A stretch of DNA of 64,000 bases from Clostridiaceae bacterium JG1575 (GCA_002838815.1 LQGW01000052.1:248001-312000); one strand, 5' to 3'; shown: positions 25,726-35,145, counted from the stretch's first letter. The notes: generated by a model not told the origin, from the sequence alone. Program-made: numbers and translations.

Positions 25726-26379
25726 TTACAGCGCGTTTTCCATCAAGGCGATGTCTTCCGTGGCCCCGACGGCGATGATGACGGCATCCTCCGGGATGGA
25801 GTCCGACGCCTTAGGCGTTAGATTGATGTTGGTTCCCGAACGGATGGCCAAAATGGTGATGCCGTAGCGGGCGCGAAGATCCAATTCCAGCAAAGACTTG
25901 CCGGTCCAGCCTTCGGGTGCCTTAAGCTCCACCATCTGATAATTGTCGGAGAGTTCAATGAGGTCCATGAGGTTCGTCGTGACCAGGTTATGCGCCACCC
26001 GAATGCCCATGTCCTTTTCCGGCAAAATGACCTTGTCCGCGCCGATCTTTACCAATACTTTTTGGTGCAGTTCAGACTGTCCCTTGCAGATGATCTTTGA
26101 GACCCCTAAATCCTTTAAAAGCAGGGTGATCATAATGGACGCTTGAATGTTGGTGCCGATGGTGACCACCGCTACGTCGAAGTTTCGCACCCCCAAGGTT
26201 TTTAGGGCGTACTCGTCCGTGGCGTCCATCTGAACGGCATGGGTGACGTGATCGGCGATTTCCTGCACCAAGGTTTCGTCTTTATCAATGGCCAGAACAT
26301 CATGGCCCAGATCGGTTAAGGTGCGAGCGACGGACATGCCAAAGCGGCCCAGTCCGACGACGATAAATTGTTTTGACAT
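25726..26379 (-). CDS. trkA: TrkA/KtrA-type potassium uptake regulatory protein
   Basis: A 217-residue RCK protein: an NAD/ATP-binding Rossmann domain (GLGRFGMSVA at about 8-17, then DLGHDVLAIDKD) followed by a TrkA_C domain (about 140-215). It gates the TrkH/KtrB pore encoded just upstream. ATG 26379 has AAAGGAAAGGA before it. The short single-RCK form is the KtrA type of Gram-positive bacteria. Confidence 0.95.
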   Translation of the reverse strand: MSKQFIVVGLGRFGMSVARTLTDLGHDVLAIDKDETLVQEIADHVTHAVQMDATDEYALKTLGVRNFDVAVVTIGTNIQASIMITLLLKDLGVSKIICKGQSELHQKVLVKIGADKVILPEKDMGIRVAHNLVTTNLMDLIELSDNYQMVELKAPEGWTGKSLLELDLRARYGITILAIRSGTNINLTPKASDSIPEDAVIIAVGATEDIALMENAL

Positions 26380-26462
26380 AGAAGTCCTTTCCTTTTGCGA
26401 GGGATATGTTCGCTCAAAGTAACGTGGAATAATGGTTCAACGAAGTCCGGGAGCGCGTTAAG

Positions 26463-27911
26463 CTAGCCGATGAGAATTTTTCCTTCCGGGTAGCGGATCT
26501 TTGCGGGTGGCTTTTGCCTCGAGAGCGCTAAAAGCACGGTGATGGGACCAACTCGCCCCAAATACATGCCGGCGCTGAGGGCGATTTTCGAGGCGGTGCC
26601 GATGCCTGGCGTAATGCCGGTGGAGAGGCCCACGGTGCCAAAGGCCGAGGTAGCCTCATAAACCATGGCCTCCAAGGAGGTGCCCTTGGTGGATTCCACA
26701 AAGCTCATAACCAAGGTGACGCCAAAGATGATGGAAAGGCCGATGACGACGACGGCAAAGGCCTTATACACCGTATCCTTATCGATGCGACGGCCAAAAA
26801 CCTCGGGGTCCTTACGCCCTTTGAGCACGCAATAGGCGGTCAGGAAAAGAACGCTGAAGGAGGTGGTCTTGATGCCGCCTGCGGTGGATCCGGGCGATCC
26901 GCCAATGAACATGTAAATCATGGTCAAAAGGCGTGAGGACGGCGTCATGGATGGAATGGACAAGGTATTGAAGCCCGCCGTGCGGGGGGTCACTGAGGCA
27001 AAGAGCGCGTTGATGATCTTATTGGGGACATTCATGGGCCCAAGGGTAGCGGGATTTCTGGCCTCAAAGAGGAAAAACAGCACCCCACCGCCAAAGACCA
27101 AAAGAGCTGTGGTCCCAAGCACCAGCTTGGAATGAAACGAAAGTCGCTTGATGGATTTGATGCTCCAAAGTTCAATCCACACGGAAAAGCCCAAGCCCCC
27201 CACCACGATGAGGGCCATGATGGTGATGACGATGGCGGGGTTGTCATTGACCAAGGTCAAGCTGTTGTAATTGCCTAAAAGATCAAAGCCGGCGTTACAA
27301 AAAGCGGAGATGGAATGGAACACACCAAAGGAAATGCCTTTGCCCCACCCGTATCGAGGGACGAATTGGGTCATCAAAAGCAGCGCGCCCAAGGCCTCTA
27401 CCCCTAGGGTGAAAAAGACCACATAGCGCACCATGCGAATGATTCCTTGAAGATTCATGGCGTTATAGGCTTCTCGCATCAGCAACCGATCCCGAAGACC
27501 CAGGCGTTTGCCAAGGACGATGGCCGTCAAGGTGGCGAAGGACATAAAGCCTAAGCCGCCGATCTGGATGAGCAAAAGAATAAAGCCTTGGCCCAGCGAA
27601 TTCCAGTAATTCGCCGTATCCACCACGGTTAAGCCGGTGACGCACACGGCGCTGGTGGCCGTAAACAGGGCATCGATGAAGGGCGTCGCGACCCCTGTTT
27701 TTGTGACAAAGGGCGCGCAGAGAAAAAACGCCCCCAAAAGAATGGTGGCTAAAAAGCCCAGAGCCAGCACCCGTACGGGGTTCATATCCACCCGCATGAA
27801 GCGCGGGGCGCCCGGCTCTTTGCCGCCGTCCCCGGGCTCAAGGCCCGGGGTTACGGGGATTTCCAGGGACGCCAACCCCTCAAAGGGATTGGGTGAATTG
27901 GTCTTCAGCAT
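26463..27911 (-). CDS. trkH: TrkH/KtrB-type potassium uptake protein
   Basis: A 482-residue membrane protein of the TrkH/KtrB superfamily, which carries K+ through a pore built of four M1-P-M2 units. All four selectivity loops are visible: TSAVCVTGLT, FCNAGFDLLG, TPRTAGFNTLS and SAFGTVGLST. A polar tail of about 45 residues rich in Pro and Gly precedes the first membrane segment and is longer than usual. The start ATG 27911 has GAGGT ten bases upstream. trkA follows after 83 bases, so the two probably make one channel complex. Confidence 0.95.
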   Translation of the reverse strand: MLKTNSPNPFEGLASLEIPVTPGLEPGDGGKEPGAPRFMRVDMNPVRVLALGFLATILLGAFFLCAPFVTKTGVATPFIDALFTATSAVCVTGLTVVDTANYWNSLGQGFILLLIQIGGLGFMSFATLTAIVLGKRLGLRDRLLMREAYNAMNLQGIIRMVRYVVFFTLGVEALGALLLMTQFVPRYGWGKGISFGVFHSISAFCNAGFDLLGNYNSLTLVNDNPAIVITIMALIVVGGLGFSVWIELWSIKSIKRLSFHSKLVLGTTALLVFGGGVLFFLFEARNPATLGPMNVPNKIINALFASVTPRTAGFNTLSIPSMTPSSRLLTMIYMFIGGSPGSTAGGIKTTSFSVLFLTAYCVLKGRKDPEVFGRRIDKDTVYKAFAVVVIGLSIIFGVTLVMSFVESTKGTSLEAMVYEATSAFGTVGLSTGITPGIGTASKIALSAGMYLGRVGPITVLLALSRQKPPAKIRYPEGKILIG

Positions 27912-27940
27912 AGTTTTCTTACCTCAAAAGGAGGAGCCGA

Positions 27941-30862
27941 TTAAGCGTTGCGTATGGGTCGAATCTCAGAGAACAGGCCCTCACTGGCACGGATGGTGTC
28001 TTCATTGCCGTAGCAGACGAGGTAATTTTTCTCCATCAGCTCATCCAGAAGATCCGCATGGCTCATCAGCGAATCTCGGGTGGCCTCAATGGCCTCATTC
28101 ATGCGCTGTTCGATGTCTGCTTCGCTGGTGGCGGAGAAGCGGCGCCCCAGGGCCAGCGCATTGATGTCCATGGCCGCCATGGGCGGATTGAATTTGGTCA
28201 TGCTACCGATGATGTATTGCGTCACGTCCTCCTCATCCAAAGGCATCTGGCGAAGGAAGGCGCCGCAACCATCAAAGGTCTTCACTGTGTTGGCCAAATT
28301 GGGATCCCGGTAAGAAAAGCACGAGACGTTACCGGAGGGGTCCATGAGGATGCCCGCGCCGTATGCGCCGCCCCGAGCCCGAATGGCATTGTGCAGATAA
28401 TCCTTGCTCAATATGGAGGAGAGCACCGTCAATTCGCCGGAATACGTGTACCCCATCTGCTTTAAGTTGTAGCCCTTGGCCACATACTGCACGCCGGAGG
28501 CGGAGGTGATTCCCTCTTGCTTGGGCGTGAAGTCAAAAGGAATGACGCTGGCCTCAAGTTCCCCGATGCTGGGCAGGATGGCTAAAAACCCTTGGGCCAA
28601 GCGCAGGGCTTTTGAGCGGTGTTCTTCATCGCTGGTCAAGGAGACCACAACATCCCCTTGAGCAAAGATCTTCTTTGCCACGCGCACCAGGTCCTCTTCA
28701 ATGGAGAAATCCGGACGCTCGAGATTTTTTAGCATGCGGTTGAGGTGATCGTAGAAGGCCACACCCAAGAGTTCCTCTTGGTAACGGCTCCCCGGGGAGA
28801 AGAAGGAAGAGACCCTGCGCATGGCCAGATCATGGCCGCTGTAGTCAAAGCCCATCTCCATGTTCGAACGGAGCATCAATAAGGCTTCCCGAATTCTCTT
28901 CGTGCTGGAGAAATCGGTCGTATAAATCACTTGCTCCATGTATTTGGGCAGGTACTCCATTTTCTCGCTGAGCGCGGCACCGCTGACCTGGAAGCGCGCT
29001 TCATAGGCCATGGGATCTTTCGTGCTCTTATATACGGCCGGGTGGAAGGAAAGACCCGAGGTATTCATGTGGATCTCGTTGTTCAGATCCTGGTAGCTGA
29101 GCTCCTTCGTGTCCGTGATGCCTAAGAGCGCGGCGAGATAGCCCACGAACGGCAGCTCCTCTCTCGTGATGCGGTCCAAGGAGAAGGATGCGGTGAAATA
29201 AAGAATGTCGGCGCTTTCAAAGGGATGGTACAAGATCAAGCCCTTTTCTTCTGGAACCTCTTCTTCATTCAAAGGACGGATGGTCCGGGAAATATCCGCT
29301 TTGCTCAGATGGGGAATGGTGGCCTTGTCTTCTTTGGAGTCGTCGGTCATCTGGAAGGCGCGAAGGGTTTCGTTCTCTGCAATCAATTCTTGAAGGGCTG
29401 CATCGCTCAAAGCCTTTTTATATTCGGCGAGGGCCTCTTCCATGGCCTGATCTTTTGCCTGGAAGAAATCCTTGTCGGGGCAATGCACCGCGAAGACCTT
29501 CACAGGGTTCTCCAAGATCCGTTCCCGGATCCACTGCTCGAAGAGCCCCTTCTCCATGCCCTCACGTAGGGCTGGGAAGATCGTTTGGAATTGCATGTTC
29601 TGCAACGGATCGCAGCCATAGCGCCATGCGGACATGGCGTTGACAAAGTAAATAATGCCGCGCAAGGATCCTTGCGCTTCCCGAAGCCGGAATTCAGCAT
29701 GATTGATGGACGCGGCCAAAAGCTTGGGATCAATCCCCTTCTCCACAAGTTCCTTCAAAGTGTCCTCCACGACCTTTGTGAATTCATCCAGACGGGCGGC
29801 GTCGGTATTTTTCACCGCAAGACCAAAATCCAAGTAGTAGGAATCGCCGGACAAGGACATGGTGTCTTCCCCAAGATCCGCATTCTTCAGCGCTTCTTTC
29901 AACGGGGAGGATTCCGATTGCACGAGAATCTCATTCAAAATGAAATTCATAAAGTAGTCTTGAACGTTGGCCGCTTTTCCAAGGCAGACCGCATAAGAAA
30001 GGTAGGCATTGGCCTGAGCGGTTTGACTGGCGTCGGAGGGGTACTGGAAGGTTTTCCGTTTGATGCCGGGCGTCTGCTCTTTGAGAACCAGATCGTCGGG
30101 GCACTCCTTGCGCTCGAAATGGCTGAGGTATTCTTCATCCAAAAGCTGGGAGATATCCGCAAAATCCACATCGCCATAAAGATAGATCAGAGCGTTGGAA
30201 GGGTGATAGTAGCGCCGGTGAAACGCCAGTAGGTTTTCATAGCTGAGATTTGGAATGTCGTAGGGATAGCCGCCGGATTCCAAGCCGTAGGTGGTTCCTT
30301 CGTTGAGGGCCTGGCTGACCTGGGTTGCGACGTTGGATTCAGGAGAAGAATACGCGCCCCGCATTTCGTTGTACACGACGCCATTGTAGCGGATGGGCTC
30401 CTCTTTGGAAAAAATCTCGTGATGCCATCCTTCTTGCAAGAAGATTTCTTTGCGCTCGTAAAGGATGGGGAAAAGCACCGAATCCATATACACATCCACC
30501 AAGTTTTTAAAATCCTTGGCGTTCATGGACGATAAGGGATAGAGCGTCATATCCGAATACGTCATGGCGTTGAGGAAGGTATTCATGGAGCTTTTTAAGA
30601 GTTCCATGAAAGGCTCGCGGGTTTTGAACTTGCGCGATCCACTAAGAACGCTGTGTTCCAAAATATGAGCGACGCCCGTGGAATCCTTGGGCGGCGTCTT
30701 AAAGCCGATGCCGAAGGCCCGATTGGGGTCGCTGTTTTTCAGAAAAAGCAGCGGCGTTCCGGTTTTTTCATACGTATAGTAATACGCTGTGGCCCCCGTT
30801 TCCGGGGAAGCTATTTCTTTCTCCAAGTGAAATCCATTCAAGGATTGATGTTGATCCATCAT
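27941..30862 (-). CDS. M16C-family zinc metallopeptidase (presequence protease-like)
   Basis: A 973-residue protein of the insulinase superfamily. The inverted zinc motif HILEH gives ligands His66 and His70 with catalytic Glu69; a third ligand lies in the NEMRGAYSS region about 75 residues later. The second half contains the inactive M16C domain and the M16C-associated region. Length and layout match the PreP/HypA group, which degrades short unstructured peptides in a closed chamber. There is no signal peptide, so it is probably cytosolic. ATG 30862 (the first of two ATGs) follows AGAGGAG. A second, shorter M16 protein is encoded at 51198-52481. Confidence 0.95.
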   Translation of the reverse strand: MMDQHQSLNGFHLEKEIASPETGATAYYYTYEKTGTPLLFLKNSDPNRAFGIGFKTPPKDSTGVAHILEHSVLSGSRKFKTREPFMELLKSSMNTFLNAMTYSDMTLYPLSSMNAKDFKNLVDVYMDSVLFPILYERKEIFLQEGWHHEIFSKEEPIRYNGVVYNEMRGAYSSPESNVATQVSQALNEGTTYGLESGGYPYDIPNLSYENLLAFHRRYYHPSNALIYLYGDVDFADISQLLDEEYLSHFERKECPDDLVLKEQTPGIKRKTFQYPSDASQTAQANAYLSYAVCLGKAANVQDYFMNFILNEILVQSESSPLKEALKNADLGEDTMSLSGDSYYLDFGLAVKNTDAARLDEFTKVVEDTLKELVEKGIDPKLLAASINHAEFRLREAQGSLRGIIYFVNAMSAWRYGCDPLQNMQFQTIFPALREGMEKGLFEQWIRERILENPVKVFAVHCPDKDFFQAKDQAMEEALAEYKKALSDAALQELIAENETLRAFQMTDDSKEDKATIPHLSKADISRTIRPLNEEEVPEEKGLILYHPFESADILYFTASFSLDRITREELPFVGYLAALLGITDTKELSYQDLNNEIHMNTSGLSFHPAVYKSTKDPMAYEARFQVSGAALSEKMEYLPKYMEQVIYTTDFSSTKRIREALLMLRSNMEMGFDYSGHDLAMRRVSSFFSPGSRYQEELLGVAFYDHLNRMLKNLERPDFSIEEDLVRVAKKIFAQGDVVVSLTSDEEHRSKALRLAQGFLAILPSIGELEASVIPFDFTPKQEGITSASGVQYVAKGYNLKQMGYTYSGELTVLSSILSKDYLHNAIRARGGAYGAGILMDPSGNVSCFSYRDPNLANTVKTFDGCGAFLRQMPLDEEDVTQYIIGSMTKFNPPMAAMDINALALGRRFSATSEADIEQRMNEAIEATRDSLMSHADLLDELMEKNYLVCYGNEDTIRASEGLFSEIRPIRNA

Positions 30863-31060
30863 TCATTTCTCCTCTCGTTACAGCAGCAAGGGCACGAACC
30901 ATCGTGCATTGGCCCTCGATCGTCCAAAGACTCCCCCCGCATACGTCCTCTAATTTTATCACATATTGCAACGAATACCACGGGGCGCCCCCTCCCTACC
31001 CTTTGGACTTTCTCGCCCAAAGACGCCCTCGAGCTCACGCCTTGGAAGATCGCTCTATGA

Positions 31061-31090
31061 AAAAAAGAGAACTGCAACGAGTTCTCTTTT
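31061..31090 (-). terminator. Terminator of the infC-rpmI-rplT operon
   Basis: On the minus strand AAAAGAGAACT pairs with AGTTCTCTTTT around a six-base loop, and a T-run continues (31067-31061). It lies right after rplT. Confidence 0.9.
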
Positions 31091-31098
31091 GGGGTCCC

Positions 31099-31458
31099 TT
31101 AGGCGTTGATGCTTTTCTTCGCCTGATCCACGAGATTGGTGAATCCCTGGGGATCATGGATGGCGATCTCGGAGAGCATTTTCCGGTTGATTTCAATGCC
31201 GGACTTCTTCAAGCCATTCATCAAGGTGGAATAGGTCATGCCGTTCATGCGGGCAGCCGCATTGATCCGGGCAATCCAAAGTTTTCTAAAATCTCTTTTC
31301 TTCAGCTTGCGGCCGACATAAGCGTTGCGAAGGGCACGGATGACCGTTTCGTTGGCCGTCCGAAACAGCTTGCTTTTACCTTGGTAGTATCCCTTGGCGA
31401 GCTTTAGGACTTTTCTATGATTCTTCTTTGCGTTTACCGCTCTTTTTACTCTTGCCAT
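31099..31458 (-). CDS. rplT: 50S ribosomal protein L20
   Basis: A 119-residue L20 with the typical basic N-terminus ([14 protein letters not shown]) and the globular C-terminal half. It binds 23S rRNA early in 50S assembly and, in Bacillota, represses its own operon by binding the infC leader. ATG 31458 follows AGGAGGAAGACG. It is the last gene of infC-rpmI-rplT. Confidence 0.99.
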   Translation of the reverse strand: MARVKRAVNAKKNHRKVLKLAKGYYQGKSKLFRTANETVIRALRNAYVGRKLKKRDFRKLWIARINAAARMNGMTYSTLMNGLKKSGIEINRKMLSEIAIHDPQGFTNLVDQAKKSINA

Positions 31459-31475
31459 TTATCGTCTTCCTCCTA

Positions 31476-31673
31476 TTAAATGTAAGGAAGTAATCTTCTG
31501 ATTACCTTTTCCTGGGCCGTGGATACATAGCCGGTCTTTCTCAAGTTTCTCTTTCTTTTGGCCGACTTCTTGGTCAGGATGTGGCTTTTGAAAGCTTTGG
31601 ATCTTTTGAACTTGCCGGTTCCGGTTTTTCCAAACCGCTTGGCAGCCCCTCGGTGTGATTTCATTTTTGGCAT
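31476..31673 (-). CDS. rpmI: 50S ribosomal protein L35
   Basis: A 65-residue very basic protein ([13 protein letters not shown] at the start, then [20 protein letters not shown]), the normal length and pattern for L35. ATG 31673 is preceded by AGGAGGAAT. It lies 17 bases from rplT and 25 from infC in the conserved order. Confidence 0.99.
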   Translation of the reverse strand: MPKMKSHRGAAKRFGKTGTGKFKRSKAFKSHILTKKSAKRKRNLRKTGYVSTAQEKVIRRLLPYI

Positions 31674-31698
31674 GATGGGGAATTCCTCCTAAAATTTT

Positions 31699-32211
31699 CT
31701 ATTTGACGTTGGACGCCACGACCATGGTCATATTGCGTCCTTCCATTTTGGCGGGTTTTTCAATGATGCCGAGCTCTTCAACTTTGGCAAAGAACTCCTT
31801 CATCAGGGCATAGCCCTTTTGGCTGTGTTCTGCTTCGCGGCCGCGAAAACGGATCGTAACTTTGACCTTATTGCCTTCCTTTAAGAATTTATTGGCATTG
31901 TTGGCCTTAGTTGAGAGGTCATGATCGTCGATGTTCAAGGAGAAACGAATCTCTTTAAGCTCCACGGTCTTTTGTTTTTTCTTGGCCTCTTTTTCCTTTT
32001 TCTGTTGCTCGTAGAGGAACTTTCCATAGTCCATAACGCGGCATACAGGGGGCTTGGCGTTGGCCGAAATCATCACAAGGTCCATGTCTTTTTCCGCAGC
32101 GATCCGCTGAGCGTCGCGGCTGGACATGATGCCGAGCTGTTCGCCATCGCTGGCGACGACCCGAACTTCCTTCTCCCGAATTTGGTGGTTGATGGGGTAA
32201 TTCTTACTTAT
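31699..32211 (-). CDS. infC: Translation initiation factor IF-3 (candidate AUA start)
   Basis: About 170 residues. IF-3 binds the 30S subunit and checks the start codon. The N-terminal domain contains INHQIREKEVRV and the C-terminal domain RPGRNMT-like MEGRNMTMVV at the end. No ATG lies near the expected start. A perfect GGAGGTGA sits at 32224-32217, and eight bases after its GGAGG is ATA (32211-32209) encoding the Ile of ISKNYPINH, where family members start. TTG 32226 and GTG 32220 overlap that ribosome site and so are poor choices. A rare start codon is the rule for infC (AUU in E. coli), where it allows autoregulation. Confidence 0.93.
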   Translation of the reverse strand: MSKNYPINHQIREKEVRVVASDGEQLGIMSSRDAQRIAAEKDMDLVMISANAKPPVCRVMDYGKFLYEQQKKEKEAKKKQKTVELKEIRFSLNIDDHDLSTKANNANKFLKEGNKVKVTIRFRGREAEHSQKGYALMKEFFAKVEELGIIEKPAKMEGRNMTMVVASNVK

Positions 32212-32226
32212 ATTTTTCACCTCCAA

Positions 32227-32374
32227 GTGAATGACGAAAAAAGGGACAGCGCAATGCCGTCCCTTTGAATCTACTGGTGATCAGTACCGCTTGGCGGTTG
32301 GTTCAAGTTTATCCATACCTTAAAGAACGAAATCCGTAAGGTGAGAAACGGCGGTTTCTGCTTCGTACTCAGTT
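32227..32374 (-). ncRNA. infC operon leader (L20-type autoregulatory attenuator)
   Basis: The roughly 140-base untranslated leader ends in a terminator: AAAGGGAC with GTCCCTTT (stem spanning 32240-32266 in window coordinates) followed on the minus strand by TTTTTTCG, 15 bases before the ribosome site. Upstream segments can form alternative stems. In Bacillota this position is held by the L20 leader, where ribosomal protein L20 promotes early termination. I assign it by position and layout, not by a covariance match. Confidence 0.72.
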
Positions 32375-32404
32375 ATCATATCGTAAAGTCAAAGTGCCTG
32401 TCAA
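32375..32404 (-). promoter_or_regulatory. infC operon promoter
   Basis: On the minus strand -35 TTGACA (32404-32399), an 18-base spacer and -10 TATGAT (32380-32375). Near-consensus, as expected for a ribosomal protein operon. The region 32405-32543 beyond it holds two small palindromes (GCGTT/AACGC and CGCTT/AAGCG near 32437-32455) and no gene. Confidence 0.8.
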
Positions 32405-32543
32405 GTTTTTTTTAATATTCTCGAAACGGTTGACGCGTTCTCAACGCTTGAAGCGCGAATGCGAATTACGACAACAGCCATCAAGCCATGAAATGCCGCC
32501 TTTTTTTTAGGGGCCTTTTTTGCCCAGGGCGATGGGTGCGGTT

Positions 32544-32936
32544 TTAGAACTGCTCGGCCAACTGAAGCATCAAGGGTTCCTCGTAGCGATAGCAATTGCC
32601 GCCCATGAGAAAGAAGATGATGTCCTCCCGCTGGTAGCCTTCTTTGTAGCGGTGCGTGCTTTTGATGAATTTTTTCATCATCGAATGACTCAATTGGCTC
32701 AAGCCCCGAATTTCCAAGGCCGAATAATATTTTTTCGAAAACAATTGCTCCAAGCGCTGCTGCATCTCTTTTTTGTAGCCTTGATCCACCTCTTCATTTC
32801 GATGAGGTCCCAAGGGTCCTCGATGGTGTTCCGGGCAAAGGTAAATAATGTTCAGCGGGGTGTCCAATCCCCCTTCTGCTTTATGGATGACATGGTGTTT
32901 GTCTCCGGCCTTGCCACATACAATGCATTGGGTCAA
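32544..32936 (-). CDS. HNH-type nuclease domain protein
   Basis: About 130 residues from TTG 32936, which has AAAGGAGG ten bases upstream. The first 40 residues form an HNH/treble-clef: Cys4 and Cys7 (CIVCG), His14-His15, His18, Asn29 and Cys34-x2-His37-His38 (CPEHH). The rest is a helical region ending with a short C-terminal tail. HNH proteins of this size are nicking or restriction-like nucleases, but this one stands alone, with no restriction, phage or mobile neighbours. A possible -10 (TATACT) lies upstream. Role unknown. Confidence 0.75.
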   Translation of the reverse strand: MTQCIVCGKAGDKHHVIHKAEGGLDTPLNIIYLCPEHHRGPLGPHRNEEVDQGYKKEMQQRLEQLFSKKYYSALEIRGLSQLSHSMMKKFIKSTHRYKEGYQREDIIFFLMGGNCYRYEEPLMLQLAEQF

Positions 32937-33157
32937 AAAAGAACCGCCTCCTTTTCTTTGAGTATACCATATCCCAAAAGAGCTCTGAGGTGCCCTGTGC
33001 TTCACATTTTTGATCTCATCTCACGTCGCATCTTTAGGGCGTGCCCACTCCAGGCTTCTTATGAAATCCCACCAAAAAATCGGGGGGAAAGAATGCTCTT
33101 CCCCCCCGATTCTCTCTTTATGGATGCAGGTTCCTTAGGGTCTTGGTCGCGGTCTTT

Positions 33158-33433
33158 TTATTTATTGATCCGTGCCCGAAGATCCTGGCAAGCCCGGAAT
33201 ACGGGTTTGCGGAATGCTTCAATGCGAACTTCCTCATTGGTTTTGGGATTGCGCCCAACCCGAGGAGCTCGGTCTTTGACTTCAAAGGTCCCAAAGCCCG
33301 TAATCTGGACTTTTTCTCCTTCGACTAACGTGTCCTTCATTGTATCCACAATGAGGCAAACAATTTCTTCGGTCCTTTTTTTGGACATGGATGTTTGCTG
33401 AGCCATGTACGCTACTACATCGGTTCGGTTCAT
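33158..33433 (-). CDS. HU-family DNA-binding protein
   Basis: A 91-residue bacterial histone-like protein with the HU core (VQITGFGTFEVKDRAPRVGRNPKT and the beta-arm ending FRKPVFRACQDL). It bends and compacts DNA. ATG 33433 follows GGGGGTATATCGA. The gene appears monocistronic. The first residues MNRTDVVAYMAQQT are typical of HU. Confidence 0.97.
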   Translation of the reverse strand: MNRTDVVAYMAQQTSMSKKRTEEIVCLIVDTMKDTLVEGEKVQITGFGTFEVKDRAPRVGRNPKTNEEVRIEAFRKPVFRACQDLRARINK

Positions 33434-33509
33434 TCGATATACCCCCTGATTTAATGGTTTATACCTAATGAGTATAATTATGGACAGCCTAAAATAGATT
33501 ACAATTTGG

Positions 33510-34406
33510 TTACAATTTGGTCGTTTTTGCAGCGCTTTCGGACAAAATTATTCCAATGTCCTCATGGGAGAAGCGATAATGCTTGCCACAGAAGTGACAC
33601 GTCAACTCTTCTTCTTTGCCTTCCTCATATAAATTCTGAAGTTCCCTTTGGCCCAAAGATATCAGCGCTGCTTCGACCCGTCCCCGGGAACAGTCGCATT
33701 CGTAGCGTGGCGTTTTGCGTTCTTGAATTTTTAGATCCATGCCAAAGAGTAAGTCCTCTAAGATCTCCTCCATACTCTTTCCCTCGGCCAACAGGCTGGT
33801 CAAAGGCCGCATCTCTTCCACGCGGTAGGTCAAAAGATCGGCGAGCATAGGATCGTGACCGGGCATCATCTGAAGGAGAATGCCACCGGAGGCTTTGATG
33901 GTGTGGTTCACATCCACCAAAACGCCCAAAATCACAGCCGAAGGCGTCTGCTCGGACACCGTATAATAATACGCGATGTCTTCGGCAATCTCCCCGGTGA
34001 AAATCGGAACACTGGATACGTAGGGCTCCTTTAGGCCCATGTCCATGATCACCGTGAGGCGTCCTTCTTTCCCTACGGCGCCGGAAACATCGAGTTTTCC
34101 GTTTTCTTTTTTGGGTAAATCCACGCTCGGATTCCCAAGGTAGCCTTTCACAGCAAGGTTTCGGCCCGAAGTCACAAGGCACCCTTGGGCCGGACCGTCT
34201 CCTTTAATCTGTAAGGTCAGCCGATCCTTGGCGTTCTTTAACACCGACCCCATGAGTAGGCCGCCCGTAAGCATTCGACCGAGGAGCGCAGAGCCCGTGG
34301 GGGCCGTATCATGGATCTTGCGCGCCTCTTCCACCAAGGTTTTGGTATCCGCCGCAAGGATGCGGATCATGCCCTCCTGGGCTGTGGCTCTAATGAGTTC
34401 ATCCAT
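33510..34406 (-). CDS. hslO: Redox-regulated chaperone Hsp33
   Basis: A 298-residue Hsp33. The C-terminal redox switch is clear: Cys237-x-Cys239 and Cys270-x2-Cys273, which bind zinc when reduced and form disulfides under oxidative and heat stress, activating the holdase. The N-terminal domain carries GSALLGRMLTGG and GYLGNPSVDLP. I prefer ATG 34406 (MDELIRATA), ten bases after AAGGAG, over ATG 34415, which is one base from it. The upstream methyltransferase stop lies one base before this start, so the two genes are coupled. Confidence 0.97.
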   Translation of the reverse strand: MDELIRATAQEGMIRILAADTKTLVEEARKIHDTAPTGSALLGRMLTGGLLMGSVLKNAKDRLTLQIKGDGPAQGCLVTSGRNLAVKGYLGNPSVDLPKKENGKLDVSGAVGKEGRLTVIMDMGLKEPYVSSVPIFTGEIAEDIAYYYTVSEQTPSAVILGVLVDVNHTIKASGGILLQMMPGHDPMLADLLTYRVEEMRPLTSLLAEGKSMEEILEDLLFGMDLKIQERKTPRYECDCSRGRVEAALISLGQRELQNLYEEGKEEELTCHFCGKHYRFSHEDIGIILSESAAKTTKL

Positions 34407-34407
34407 C

Positions 34408-35145
34408 TTATTCATTCTCCTTTAAAAGGACCAAGACGCCGCGTTGGGTCTTTGAGGTCCAGGGTTCTTCTTCATAATCGTCGCTTTGGTGGAGCACTTG
34501 AAAGCCCACCGCTTGTGCGAGTTTGATCATTTCGTCCCGTTCGTGTAAGTAGAGGCGCTGCTCTTCGATGACGCGTCGATAAAGCCCCTCTTTCGTACGA
34601 ACGAAGCTGTTGATTTCAAGGTCCAAATGACCCTCACTTAATTCATTCTCCCAAACATGGAAGTAGTCCTCGTCGTCGTATACGTAGGTCCGACACTGGG
34701 CCATGGCCCGAAGCTTTGCCGGGGTGGAGCAGTCCAAAAGCAGGAGCCCCCGTTTTTTGAGATTGCCGTAACTTTTTGAAAAATAGTCCTTAAGCTCTTG
34801 CAACGTCAGATAATTGACGACGTCCAAGACCGATAGGATGCTATCAAATTGACCGGGCATGGAAAATTCAGAAGCGCAGACTTGCAAAAAAAGCGGAACC
34901 ATGGGCGGTTTGAACTTGGGTCGAGCCAGGGCCAGCATATCCCGGGAGGGATCGCAAAGAATCATTCGTTCAAACACGCCCAGAAGCTGCGCAGAAGCGT
35001 TGCCCGTACCGCACCCCATGTCAAGGAGGGTGCCCCCCGAAAGCTTGGCTTGCTTCATGCGGCGGCGAAGATAGGTCCGCATTCTTTGGTAGTCAAAATC
35101 TTCTTTGATTTTCGCCTCGTAAATCTGTGCAAATTCCTGATACAT
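34408..35145 (-). CDS. SAM-dependent class I methyltransferase
   Basis: A 245-residue Rossmann-fold methyltransferase. Motif I is LDMGCGTGN (about 41-49); the acidic residue after strand 2 is in ILCDPSRDMLALA; the later strand is LLLLDCSTPAK. It begins MYQEFAQIYE, the common opening of small-molecule methyltransferases in Bacillota. The start ATG 35145 has GAAGGAG nine bases before it; a longer in-frame start at 35250 has no ribosome site. It is coupled to hslO downstream. Substrate unknown. Confidence 0.9.
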   Translation of the reverse strand: MYQEFAQIYEAKIKEDFDYQRMRTYLRRRMKQAKLSGGTLLDMGCGTGNASAQLLGVFERMILCDPSRDMLALARPKFKPPMVPLFLQVCASEFSMPGQFDSILSVLDVVNYLTLQELKDYFSKSYGNLKKRGLLLLDCSTPAKLRAMAQCRTYVYDDEDYFHVWENELSEGHLDLEINSFVRTKEGLYRRVIEEQRLYLHERDEMIKLAQAVGFQVLHQSDDYEEEPWTSKTQRGVLVLLKENE

